64,000 nt of DNA from Balaenoptera acutorostrata (lineage: Eukaryota; Chordata; Mammalia; Artiodactyla; Balaenopteridae), in contig NW_026645882.1 in the NCBI RefSeq assembly GCF_949987535.1, positions 62,001 to 126,000 of the forward strand, in the 5' to 3' direction. Of this stretch, positions 1 through 11,587 are shown one piece after another. The notes beneath the pieces were generated by a model that saw nothing but the letters and a program-made list of their open reading frames with translations, was not told the origin of the DNA and did not search any database. Numbering within the stretch: the first letter of the stretch is position 1; each line of letters begins with the position of its first letter. The translations under genes were made by a program, and so were the position numbers.

Positions 1-1034
1 TTACATCCCACCCATCAGCGTAGCAAGGCTCCCATTTCTCCATGGCCGGTCCTGCACTTCTGGTTTGGACAATTTTTTCCGCATGGCCCTTTTGCCCGCT
101 GGGAAGCGAGACTTCTTTGGAGCGCTGATTTGCCTTTCCAGGTTGCTTGGTTGGCCAAAAAGGGCGTATGCGTTTTTTCCTCAATATATTCAGGAAAAAA
201 CGCATACGCCCTTTTTGGCCAAGGGCATCATTGTCCACGTTTTGCCGCTTTTCATGTGCTTTCAAGGCGATTCGAATCTACCTCCTGAAATCTGTTTCCT
301 GCAATTCTGCCTTGCTTTCAAAGCCTCTTCGTTGCCTTCCCTTAATATATTTGTGGACGAGAGGTATCATTTAAAACTCTGCAGGTTTGTGAATTGCAGT
401 GCCCCTGAGCTCCATTTTTCAACTCGCTTTTTTGGGAGCTGGCCGCAAAAGCGCAGGATTGCTTCAGGCCCTCTTCTGGTTCTGGGGGGCAGGCTGAGCT
501 TGTGCTTAATTCTTCTTCCTGATGGGAAAATAGAGTGACCTGTGCCTGTCCCAACACCTAGAGCTAGTCTCTCATTGGTTCCCCCTCTTCCCGTTCATCC
601 TCAGGACAAATTGCAACCTGTACGGAACAGGAGGTTAAAGGTGCTGATTCTCCAAGGAGGGAGATGGCTAGTAAATCGGCTGGAATGGCGAACCCGAGCA
701 AAGGAGATGAGAAATGAGGTGCGTTTTAGAAACCTTTCCCGATCACACGGTGTACCATCTTCTGGGTTTCTCATGCCTGTTTTGGACGTAGGAAGATGCC
801 CTTGAACCTGGAGATTGGGACCCATGGGATGGGTACCATGCAGTATTACTTGAAACGGTCTGCGTTGGCTCACCCAACCTCACCGAACCTCTCAGCCCCA
901 AGAGTGTCCACCCTTATGTCTCAATCAGCTGTGGGTCTAGATATGGTCAATCCAGGTTGCATCACAGCCCCTGAACGAATTTTGTAAGAATTTCTCTCTC
1001 TTTCACTGTCTTTGTTTCACGGGTTTTGAAAAGT
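1..1034 (-). repeat. Satellite unit 1 (partial)
   Basis: Cut by the window start. Palindrome at 151-222 with a tip mismatch. Like unit 2 it has GAGATTGGG (one T fewer than units 3-37, near 811) and TTTTGGACG where most later units have TTTTCGACG. Private variants include ACAATTTTTT near 67 and AACGGTCTG near 854. Confidence 0.93.
151..222. repeat. 72-bp palindrome with tip mismatch (unit 1)
   Basis: A C replaces G at 182 in the left arm, close to the centre. Its partner base in the right arm is unchanged. Confidence 0.95.
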
Positions 1035-2792
1035 AATTTATTTTTATAATGGGGTTTAGCTGCTTTTCACGGCTGTGTTTATGCCGCTTTACACCCCCTT
1101 GACTCACTTACAGAAAGATATCAATACATAGGTTTGAAGATTCTTACTAGTCAGATATATTCTTGTGCGGTGAATAGGGGGTGTTGAGTCCAGTTCACTG
1201 AAAAAGGAATAGGTCTTGTCTCTTACATATTGGGTTTATGGAACGGTATCTGAGCTCATTTGAAACCCTTGTTTTATGCATCACCCCACCTCACCTTTCC
1301 CGTTCAGCAGCCATAGTGTGTTTCCTAAACGTGTGACTCTGTTCTGTTTTGTAATTCAGTTCAAGTGTAGCGGTTTTTACATTCCCTCTAGAAGTGATAT
1401 CTTATGATAAGTGTCTTTTTCTGTGTGACTTATTTCACTTAGAATCGTCGTACCTAAATCCACTCATCGTGCTGCTACTAGCTTTATGACGTTGATTTCA
1501 TGGCTGAGTGATATTCCACTGTACATGAGGACCACAACTTCTTTATCCATTTTTCTCTTTCCTAGGATATTTAAGGTGTAATGAAGTGGGGGTTCTTGTC
1601 AACAGAGCAGCCCTAAACTTTGGGTTGCCTGTGTCTTGCTGATTTTTAGTTTTCCCAATTTATACGCCCATGAGTGGAAGTGCCCTATGCTCTCCAAGCT
1701 GTGTTTTTTAGATGTTTCAGAACACACCGTACACTTCTCCAGAGTGGCTGTTGGCAATTTACAACCCACCCATCAGCGTAGCAAGGCTCCCATTTCTCCA
1801 TGGCCGGTCCTGCATTTCTGGTTTGGACACTTTTTTCCGAATGGCCCTTTTACCCGCTGGGAAGCGAGACTTCCTTGGAGCGATGATTGGCCTTTCCAGG
1901 TTGCTTGGTTGGCCAAAAAGGGCGTATGCGTTTTTTCCTGAATATATTCAGGAAAAAACGCATACGCCCTTTTTGGCCAAGGGCATCATTGTCCACGTTT
2001 TGCCGCTTTTCATGTGCTTTCAAGGCGATTCGAATCTACCTCCTGAAATCTGTTTCCTGCAATTCTGCCTTGCTTTCAAAGCCTCTTCGTTGCCTTCCCT
2101 TAATATATTTTTGGACGAGAGGTATCATTTAAAACTCGGCAGGTTTGTGAATTGCAGTGCCCCTGAGCTCCATTTTTCAACTCGCTTTTTTGGGAGCTGG
2201 CCGCAAAAGCGCAGGATTGCTTCAGGCCCTCTTCTGGTTCTGGGGGGCAGGCTGAGCTTGTGCTTAATTCTTCTTCCTGATGGGAAAATAGAGTGACCTG
2301 TGCCTGTCCCAACACCTAGAGCTAGTCTCTCATTGGTTCCCCCTCTTCCCGTTCATCCTCAGGACAAATTGCAACCTGTACGGAACAGGAGGTTAAAGGT
2401 GCTGATTCTCCAAGGAGGGAGATGGCTAGTAAATCGGCTGGAATGGCGAACCCGAGCAAAGGAGATGAGAAATGAGGTGCGTTTTAGAAACCTTTCCCGA
2501 TCACACGGTGTACCATCTTCTGGGTTTCTCATGCCTGTTTTGGACGTAGGAAGATGCCCTTGAACCTGGAGATTGGGACCCATGGGATGGGTACCATGCA
2601 GTATTACTTGAAAGGGTCTGCGTTGGCTCACCCAACCTCACCGAACCTCTCAGCCCCAAGAGTGTCCACCCTTATGTCTCAATCAGCTGTGGGTCTAGAT
2701 ATGGTCAATCCAGGTTGCATCACAGCCCCTGAACGAATTTTGTAAGAATTTCTCTCTCTTTCACTGTCTTTGTTTCACGGGTTTTGAAAAGT
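1035..2792 (-). repeat. Satellite unit 2, 1758 bp
   Basis: Palindrome 1909-1980, perfect. Carries GAGCTCATTT (near 1252), shared only with unit 3, and the T-short GAGATTGGG near 2569, shared with unit 1. Private variants include TTCCTTGGAGCGATG near 1871 and TTTTTGGACGAG near 2107. Confidence 0.93.
1909..1980. repeat. 72-bp perfect palindrome (canonical copy, unit 2)
   Basis: The left arm (1909-1944) is the exact reverse complement of the right arm (1945-1980), with no spacer. The outer ends are TTGGCC/GGCCAA and the centre is CCTGAATATATTCAGG. The next flanking bases (G on both sides) do not pair, so the symmetry stops sharply at 36 bp per arm. It can form a cruciform in DNA or a 36-bp hairpin in RNA. 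It splits sequence that otherwise aligns continuously with L1 ORF2, so it looks inserted; I see no flanking target-site duplication. Identical perfect copies lie in units 2-8, 11, 12, 14-22, 24-31, 33, 34 and 37. Confidence 0.97.
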
Positions 2793-4551
2793 AATTTATT
2801 TTTATAATGGGGTTTAGCTGCTTTTCACGGCTGTGTTTATGCCGCTTTACATCCCCTTGACTCACTTACAGAGAGATATCAATACATAGGTTTGAAGATT
2901 CTTACTAGTCAGATATATTCTTGTGCGGTGAATAGGGGGTGTTGAGTCCAGTTCACTGAAAAAGGAATAGGTCTTGTCTCTTACATATTGGGTTTATGGA
3001 ACGGTATCTGAGCTCATTTGAAACCCTTGTTTTATGCATCACCCCACCTCACCTTTCCCGTTCAGCAGCCATAGTGTGTTTCCTAAACGTGTGACTCTGT
3101 TCTGTTTTGTAATTCAGTTCAAGTGTAGCGGTTTTTACATTCCCTCTAGAAGTGATATCTTATGATAAGTGTCTTTTTCTGTGTGACTTATTTCACTTAG
3201 AATCGTCGTACCTAAATCCACTCATCGTGCTGCTACTAGCTTTATGACGTTGATTTCATGGCTGAGTGATATTCCACTGTACATGAGGACCACAACTTCT
3301 TTATCCATTTTTCTCTTTCCTAGGATATTTAAGGTGTAATGAAGTGGGGGTTCTTGTCAACAGAGCAGCCCTAAACTTTGGGGTGCCTGTGTCTTGCTGC
3401 TTTTTAGTTTTCCCAATTTATACGCCCATGAGTGGAAGTGCCCTGTGCTCTCCAAGCTGTGTTTTTTAGATGTTTCAGAACACACCGTACACTTCTCCAG
3501 AGTGGCTGTTGGCAATTTACATCCCACCCATCAGCTTAGCAAGGCTCCCATTTCTGCAAGGCCGGTCCTGCATTTCTGGTTTGGACACTTTTTTCCGCAT
3601 GGCCCTTTTGCCCGCTGGGAAGCGAGACTTCTTTGGAGCGCTGATTTGCCTTTCCAGGTTGCTGGGTTGGCCAAAAAGGGCGTATGCGTTTTTTCCTGAA
3701 TATATTCAGGAAAAAACGCATACGCCCTTTTTGGCCAAGGGCATCATTGTCCACGTTTTGCCGCTTTTCATGTGCTTTCAAGGCGATTCGAATCTACCTC
3801 CTGAAATCTGTTTCCTGCAATTCTGCCTTGCTTTCAAAGCCTCTTCTTTGCCTTCCCTTAATATATTTGTGGACGAGAGGTATCATTTAAAACTCTGCAA
3901 GTTTGTGAATTGCAGTGCCCCTGAGCTCCATTTCTCAACTCGCTTTTTTGGGAGCTGGCCGCAAAAGCGCAGGATTGCTTCAGGCCCTCTTCTGGTTCTG
4001 GGGGGCAGGCTGAGCTTGTGCTTAATTCTTCTTCCTGATGGGAAAATAGAGTGACCTGTGCCTGTCCCAACACCTAGAGCTAGTCTCTCATTGGTTCCCC
4101 CTCTTCCCGTTCATCCTCAGGACAAATTGCAACCTGTACGGAACAGGAGGTTAAAGGTGCTGATTCTCCAAGGAGGGAGATGGCTAGTAAATCGGCTGGA
4201 ATGGCGAACCCGAGCAAAGGAGATGAGAAATGAGGTGCGTTTTAGAAACCTTTCCCGATCACACGGTGTACCATCTTCTGGGTTTCTCATGCCTGTTTTC
4301 GACGTAGGAAGATGCCCTTGAACCTGGAGATTTGGGACCCATGGGATGGGTACCATGCAGTATTACTTGAAAGGGTCTGCGTTGGCTCACCCAACCTCAC
4401 CGAACCTCTCAGCCCCAAGAGTGTCCACCCTTATGTCTCAATCAGCTGTGGGTCTAGATATGGTCAATCCAGGTTGCATCACAGCCCCTGAACGAAATTT
4501 GTAAGAATTTCTCTCTCTTTCACTGTCTTTGTTTCACGGGTTTTGAAAAGT
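2793..4551 (-). repeat. Satellite unit 3, 1759 bp
   Basis: Palindrome 3667-3738, perfect. Shares GAGCTCATTT with unit 2. Private variants include GCTGCTTTTTAG near 3396, TTTCTGCAAGG near 3551 and GCTGGGTTGG at 3661. Confidence 0.93.
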
Positions 4552-6310
4552 AATTTATTTTTATAATGGGGTTTAGCTGCTTTTCGCGGCTGTGTTTATG
4601 CCGCTTTACACCCCCTTGACTCACTTACAGAGAGATATCAATACATAGGTTTGAAGATTCTTACTAGTCAGATATATTCTTGTGCGGTGAATAGGGGGTG
4701 TTGAGTCCAGTTCACTGAAAAAGGAATAGGTCTTGTCTCTTACATATTGGGTTTATGGAACGGTATCTGAGCTAATTTGAAACCCTTGTTTTATGCATCA
4801 CCCCACCTCACCTTTCCCTTTCAGCAGCCATAGTGTGTTTCCTAAACGTGTGACTCTGTTCTGTTTTGTAATTCAGTTCAAGTGTAGCGGTTTTTACATT
4901 CCCTCTAGAAGTGATATCTTATGATAAGTGTCTTTTTCTGTGTGACTTATTTCACTTAGAATCGTCGTACCTAAATCCACTCATCGTGCTGCTACTAGCC
5001 TTATGACGTGGATTTCATGGCTGAGTGATATTCCATTGTACATGAGGACCACAACTTCTTTATCCATTTTTCTCTTTCCTAGGATATTTAAGGTGTAATG
5101 AAGTGGGGGTTCTTGTCAACAGAGCAGCCCTAAACTTTGGGGTGCCTGTGTCTTGCTGATTTTTAGTTTTCCCAATTTATACGCCCATGAGTGGAAGTGC
5201 CCTATGCTCTCCAAGCTGTGTTTTTTAGATGTTTCAGAACACACCGTACACTTCTCCAGAGTGGCTGTTGGCAATTTACATCCCACCCATCAGCGTAGCA
5301 AGGCTCCCATTTCTCCATGGCCGGTCCTGCATTTCTGGTTTGGACACTTTTTTCCGCATGACCCTTTTGCCCGCTGGGAAACGAGACTTCTTTGGAGCGC
5401 TGATTGGCCTTTCCAGGTTGCTTGGTTGGCCAAAAAGGGCGTATGCGTTTTTTCCTGAATATATTCAGGAAAAAACGCATACGCCCTTTTTGGCCAAGGG
5501 CATCATTGTCCACGTTTTGCCGCTTTTCATGTGCTTTCAAGGCGATTCGAATCTACCTCCTGAAATCTGTTTCCTGCAAGTCTGCCTTGCTTTCAAAGCC
5601 TCTTCGTTGCCTTCCCTTAATATATTTGTGGACGAGAGGTATCATTTAAAACTGTGCAGGTTTGTGAATTGCAGTGCCCCTGAGCTCCATTTTTCAACTC
5701 GCTTTTTTGGGAGCTGGCCGCAAAAGCGCAGGATTGCTTCAGGCCCTCTTCTGGTTCTGGGGGGCAGGCTGAGCTTGTGCTTAATTCTTCTTCCTGATGG
5801 GAAAATAGAGTGACCTGTGCCTGTCCCAACACCTAGAGCTAGTCTCTCATTGGTTCCCCCTCTTCCCGTTCATCCTCAGGACAAATTGCAACCTGTACGG
5901 AACAGGAGGTTAAAGGTGCTGATTCTCCAAGGAGGGAGATGGCTAGTAAATCGGCTGGAATGGCGAACCCGAGCAAAGGAGATGAGAAATGAGGTGCGTT
6001 TTAGAAACCTTTCCCGATCACACGGTGTACCATCTTCTGGGTTTCTCATGCCTGTTTTCGACGTAGGAAGATGCCCTTGAACCTGGAGATTTGGGACCCA
6101 TGGGATGGGTACCATGCAGTATTACTTGAAAGGGTCTGCGTTGGCTCACCCAACCTCACCGAACCTCTCAGCCCCAAGAGTGTCCACCCTTATGTCTCAA
6201 TCAGCTGTGGGTCTAGATATGGTCAATCCAGGTTGCATCACAGCCCCTGAACGAATTTTGTAAGAATTTCTCTCTCTTTCACTGTCTTTGTTTCACGGGT
6301 TTTGAAAAGT
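4552..6310 (-). repeat. Satellite unit 4, 1759 bp
   Basis: Palindrome 5426-5497, perfect. Partner of unit 7 in the 5277-bp trimer. Private TTTTCGCGGC near 4583; CATGACCC and AAACGAG are shared with unit 7. Confidence 0.93.
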
Positions 6311-8069
6311 AATTTATTTTTATAATGGGGTTTAGCTGCTTTTCACGGCTGTGTTTATGCCGCTTTACATCCCCTTGACTCACTTACAGAGAGATATCAA
6401 TACATAGGTTTGAAGATTCTTACTAGTCAGATATATTCTTGTGCGGTGAATAGGGGGTGTTGAGTCCAGTTCACTGAAAAAGGAATAGGTCTTGTCTCTT
6501 ACATATTGGGTTTATGGAACGGTATCTGAGCTAATTTGAAACCCTTGTTTTATGCATCACCCCACCTCACCTTTCCCGTTCAGCAGCCATAGTGTGTTTC
6601 CTAAACGTGTGACTCTGTTCTGTTTTGTAATTCAGTTCAAGTGTAGCGGTTTTTACATTCCCTCTCTAAGTGATATCTTATGATAAGTGTCTTTTTCTGT
6701 GTGACTTATTTCACTTAGAATCGTCGTACCTAAATCCACTCATCGTGCTGCTACTAGCCTTATGACGTGGATTTCATGGCTGAGTGATATTCCATAGTAC
6801 ATGAGGACCACAACTTCTTTATCCATTTTTCTCTTTCCTAGGATATTTAAGGTGTAATGAAGTGGGGGTTCTTGTCAACAGAGCAGCCCTCAACTTTGGG
6901 GTGCCTGTGTCTTGCTGATTTTTAGTTTTCCCAATTTATACGCCCATGAGTGGAAGTGCCCTATGCTCTCCAAGCTGTGTTTTTTAGATGTTTCAGAACA
7001 CACCGTACACTTCTCCAGAGTGGCTGTTGGCAATTTACATCCCACCCATCAGCGTAGCAAGGCTCCCATTTCTCCATGGCCGGTCCTGCATTTCTGGTTT
7101 GGACACTTTTTTCCGCATGGCCCTTTTGCCCGCTGGGAAGCGAGACTTCTTTGGAGCGCTGATTGGCCTTTCCAGGTTGCTTGGTTGGCCAAAAAGGGCG
7201 TATGCGTTTTTTCCTGAATATATTCAGGAAAAAACGCATACGCCCTTTTTGGCCAAGGGCATCATTGTCCACGTTTTGCCGCTTTTCATGTGCTTTCAAG
7301 GCGATTCGAATCTACCTCCTGAAATCTGTTTCCTGCAAGTCTGCCTTGCTTTCAAAGCCTCTTCATTGCCTTCCCTTAATATATTTGTGGACGAGAGGTA
7401 TCATTTAAAACTCTGCAGGTTTGTGAATTGCAGGGCCCCTGAGCTCCATTTTTCAACTCGCTTTTTTGGGAGCTGGCCGCAAAAGCGCAGGATTGCTTCA
7501 GGCCCTCTTCTGGTTCTGGGGGGCAGGCTGAGCTTGTGCTTAATTCTTCTTCCTGATGGGAAAATAGAGTGACCTGTGCCTGTCCCAACACCTAGAGCTA
7601 CTCTCTCATTGGTTCCCCCTCTTCCCGTTCATCCTCAGGACAAATTGCAACCTGTACGGAACAGGAGGTTAAAGGTGCTGATTCTCCAAGGAGGGAGATG
7701 GCTAGTAAATCGGCTGGAATGGCGAACCCGAGCAAAGGAGATGAGAAATGAGGTGCGTTTTAGAAACCTTTCCCGATCACACGGTGTACCATCTTCTGAG
7801 TTTCTCATGCCTGTTTTCGACGTAGGAAGATGCCCTTGAACCTGGAGATTTGGGACCCATGGGATGGGTACCATGCAGTATTACTTGAAAGGGTCTGCGT
7901 TGGCTCACCCAACCTCACCGAACCTCTCAGCCCCAAGAGTGTCCAGCCTTATGTCTCAATCAGCTGTGGGTCTAGATATGGTCAATCCAGGTTGCATCAC
8001 AGCCCCTGAACGAATTTTGTAAGAATTTCTCTCTCTTTCACTGTCTTTGTTTCACGGGTTTTGAAAAGT
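6311..8069 (-). repeat. Satellite unit 5, 1759 bp
   Basis: Palindrome 7185-7256, perfect. Partner of unit 8: CTCTCTAAGTG (6661), CAGGGCCCC, GAGCTACTCTC and GTCCAGCC. Private CCATAGTAC near 6793 and CTTCATTGCC near 7360. Confidence 0.93.
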
Positions 8070-9828
8070 AATTTATTTTTATAATGGGGTTTAGCTGCTT
8101 TTCACGGCTGTGTTTATGCCGCTTTACACCCCCTTGACTCACTTACAGAGAGATATCAATACATAGGTTTGAAGGTTCTTACTAGTCAGATATATTCTTG
8201 TGCGGTGAATAGGGGGTGTTGAGTCCAGTTCACTGAAAAAGGAATAGGTCTTGTCTCTTACATATTGGGTTTATGGAACGGTATCTGAGCTAATTTGAAA
8301 CCCTTGTTTTATGCATCACCCCACCTCACCTTTCCCGTTCAGCAGCCATAGTGTGTTTCCTAAACGTGTGACTCTGTTCTGTTTTGTAATTCAGTTCAAG
8401 TGTAGCGGTTTTTACATTCCCTCTAGAAGTGATATCTTATGATAAGTGTCTTTTTCTGTGTGAATTATTTCACTTAGTATCGTCGTACCTAAATCCACTC
8501 ATCGTGCTGCTACTAGCCTTATGACGTGGATTTCATGGCTGAGTGATATTCCATTGTACATGAGGACCACAACTTCTTTATCCATTTTTCTCTTTCCTAG
8601 GATATTTAAGGTGTAATGAAGTGGGGGTTCTTGTCAACAGAGCAGCCCTCAACTTTGGGGTGCCTGTGTCTTGCTGATTTTTAGTTTTCCCAATTTATAC
8701 GCCCATGAGTGGAAGTGCCCTATGCTCTCCAAGCTGTGTTTTTTAGATGTTTCAGAACACACCGTACACTTCTCCAGGGTGGCTGTTGGCAATTTACATC
8801 CCACCCATCAGCGTAGCAAGGCTCCCATTTCTCCATGGCCGGTCCTGCACTTCTGGTTTGGACACTTTTTTCCGCATGGCCCTTTTGCCCGCTGGGAAGC
8901 GAGACTTCTTTGGAGCGCTGATTGGCCTTTCCAGGTTGCTTGGTTGGCCAAAAAGGGCGTATGCGTTTTTTCCTGAATATATTCAGGAAAAAACGCATAC
9001 GCCCTTTTTGGCCAAGGGCATCATTGTCCACGTTTTGCCGCTTTTCATGTGCTTTCAAGGCGATTCGAATCTACCTCCTGAAATCTGTTTCCTGCAATTC
9101 TGCCTTGCTTTCAAAGCCTCTTCGTTGCCTTCCCTTAATATATTTGTGGACGAGAGGTATCATTTAAAACTCTGCAGGTTTGTGAATTGCAGTGCCCCTG
9201 AGCTCCAATTTTCAACTCGCTTTTTTGGGAGCTGGCCGCAAAAGCGCAGGATTGCTTCAGGCCCTCTTCTGGTTCTGGGGGGCAGGCTGAGCTTGTGCTT
9301 AATTCTTCTTCCTGATGGGAAAATAGAGTGACCTGTGCCTGTCCCAACACCTAGAGCTAGTCTCTCATTGGTTCCCCCTCTTCCCGTTCATCCTCAGGAC
9401 AAATTGCAACCTGTACGGAACAGGAGGTTAAAGGTGCTGATTCTCCAAGGAGGGAGATGGCTAGTAAATCGGCTGGAATGGCGAACCCGAGCAAAGGAGA
9501 TGAGAAATGAGGTGCGTTTTAGAAACCTTTCCCGATCACACGGTGTACCATCTTCTGGGTTTCTCATGCCTGTTTTCGACGTAGGAAGATGCCCTTGAAC
9601 CTGGAGATTTGGGACCCATGGGATGGGTACCATGCAGTATTACTTGAAAGGGTCTGCGTTGGCTCACCCAACCACACCGAACCTCTCAGCCCCAAGAGTG
9701 TCCACCCTTATGTCTCAATCAGCTGTGGGTCTAGATATGGTCAATCCAGGTTGCATCACAGCCCCTGAAGGAATTTTGTAAGAATTTCTCTCTCTTTCAC
9801 TGTCTTTGTTTCACGGGTTTTGAAAAGT
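8070..9828 (-). repeat. Satellite unit 6, 1759 bp
   Basis: Palindrome 8944-9015, perfect. Partner of units 9 and 10: GAAGGTTC, TAGTATCG, CCAGGGTGG, TGCACTTCTGG, CTCCAATTTTC and GAAGGAATTTT. Private TGTGAATTATT near 8459. Confidence 0.93.
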
Positions 9829-11587
9829 AATTTATTTTTATAATGGGGTGTAGCTGCTTTTCACGGCTGTGTTTATGCCGCTTTACATCCCCTTGACTCA
9901 CTTACAGAGAGATATCAATACATAGGTTTGAAGATTCTTACTAGTCAGATATATTCTTGTGCGGTGAATAGGGGGTGTTGAGTCCAGTTCACTGAAAAAG
10001 GAATAGGTCTTGTCTCTTACATATTGGGTTTATGGAACGGTATCTGAGCTAATTTGAAACCCTTGTTTTATGCATCACCCCACCTCACCTTTCCCTTTCA
10101 GCAGCCATAGTGTGTTTCCTAAACGTGTGACTCTGTTCTGTTTTGTAATTCAGTTCAAGTGTAGCGGTTTTTACATTCCCTCTAGAAGTGATATCTTATG
10201 ATAAGTGTCTTTTTCTGTGTGACTTATTTCACTTAGAATCGTCGTACCTAAATCCACTCATCGTGCTGCTACTAGCCTTATGACGTGGATTTCATGGCTG
10301 AGTGATATTCCATTGTACATGAGGACCACAACTTCTTTATCCATTTTTCTCTTTCCTAGGATATTTAAGGTGTAATGAAGTGGGGGTTCTTGTCAACAGA
10401 GCAGCCCTAAACTTTGGGGTGCCTGTGTCTTGCTGATTTTTAGTTTTCCCAATTTATACGCCCATGAGTGGAAGTGCCCTATGCTCTCCAAGCTGTGTTT
10501 TTTAGATGTTTCAGAACACACCGTACACTTCTCCAGAGTGGCTGTTGGCAATTTACATCCCACCCATCAGCGTAGCAAGGCTCCCATTTCTCCATGGCCG
10601 GTCCTGCATTTCTGGTTTGGACACTTTTTTCCGCATGACCCTTTTGCCCGCTGGGAAACGAGACTTCTTTGGAGCGCTGATTGGCCTTTCCAGGTTGCTT
10701 GGTTGGCCAAAAAGGGCGTATGCGTTTTTTCCTGAATATATTCAGGAAAAAACGCATACGCCCTTTTTGGCCAAGGGCATCATTGTCCACGTTTTGCCGC
10801 TTTTCATGTGCTTTCAAGGCGATTCGAATCTACCTCCTGAAATCTGTTTCCTGCAATTCTGCCTTGCTTTCAAAGCCTCTTCGTTGCCTTCCCTTAATAT
10901 ATTTGTGGACGAGAGGTATCATTTAAAACTGTGCAGGTTTGTGAATTGCAGTGCCCCTGAGCTCCATTTTTCAACTCGCTTTTTTGGGAGCTGGCCGCAA
11001 AAGCGCAGGATTGCTTCAGGCCCTCTTCTGGTTCTGGGGGGCAGGCTGAGCTTGTGCTTAATTCTTCTTCCTGATGGGAAAATAGAGTGACCTGTGCCTG
11101 TCCCAACACCTAGAGCTAGTCTCTCATTGGTTCCCCCTCTTCCCGTTCATCCTCAGGACAAATTGCAACCTGTACGGAACAGGAGGTTAAAGGTGCTGAT
11201 TCTCCAAGGAGGGAGATGGCTAGTAAATCGGCTGGAATGGCGAACCCGAGCAAAGGAGATGAGAAATGAGGTGCGTTTTAGAAACCTTTCCCGATCACAC
11301 GGTGTACCATCTTCTGGGTTTCTCATGCCTGTTTTCGACGTAGGAAGATGCCCTTGAACCTGGAGATTTGGGACCCATGGGATGGGTACCATGCAGTATT
11401 ACTTGAAAGGGTCTGCGTTGGCTCACCCAACCTCACCGAACCTCTCAGCCCCAAGAGTGTCCACCCTTATGTCTCAATCAGCTGTGGGTCTAGATATGGT
11501 CAATCCAGGTTGCATCACAGCCCCTGAACGAATTTTGTAAGAATTTCTCTCTCTTTCACTGTCTTTGTTTCACGGGTTTTGAAAAGT
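9829..11587 (-). repeat. Satellite unit 7, 1759 bp
   Basis: Palindrome 10703-10774, perfect. Starts with GGGGTGTAGC, a variant seen elsewhere only in units 10 and 11. The rest matches unit 4. Confidence 0.93.

Larger units (their letters stand above)
4552..9828. repeat. Higher-order repeat, 5277-bp trimer, first copy (units 4-6)
   Basis: Units 4, 5 and 6 share private variants with units 7, 8 and 9 exactly 5277 bp downstream. Units 4 and 7 share CATGACCC, GGGAAACGAG and ACTGTGCAGG. Units 5 and 8 share CTCTCTAAGTG, CAGGGCCCC and CTTCTGAGTTT. Units 6 and 9 share GAAGGTTC, TAGTATCG and CCAGGGTGG. Confidence 0.88.

Noticed and set aside
151..222. Palindrome as a transcription terminator
   Set aside because: It is a 72-bp two-sided dyad in a mammalian satellite with no transcription unit; internal T-runs are part of the stem.
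4294..4316. Possible CENP-B box at TTCGACGTAGGAAGA
   Set aside because: It has the TTCG and the central A but lacks the required CGGG; the first two units have TTGG instead. No better match was seen.
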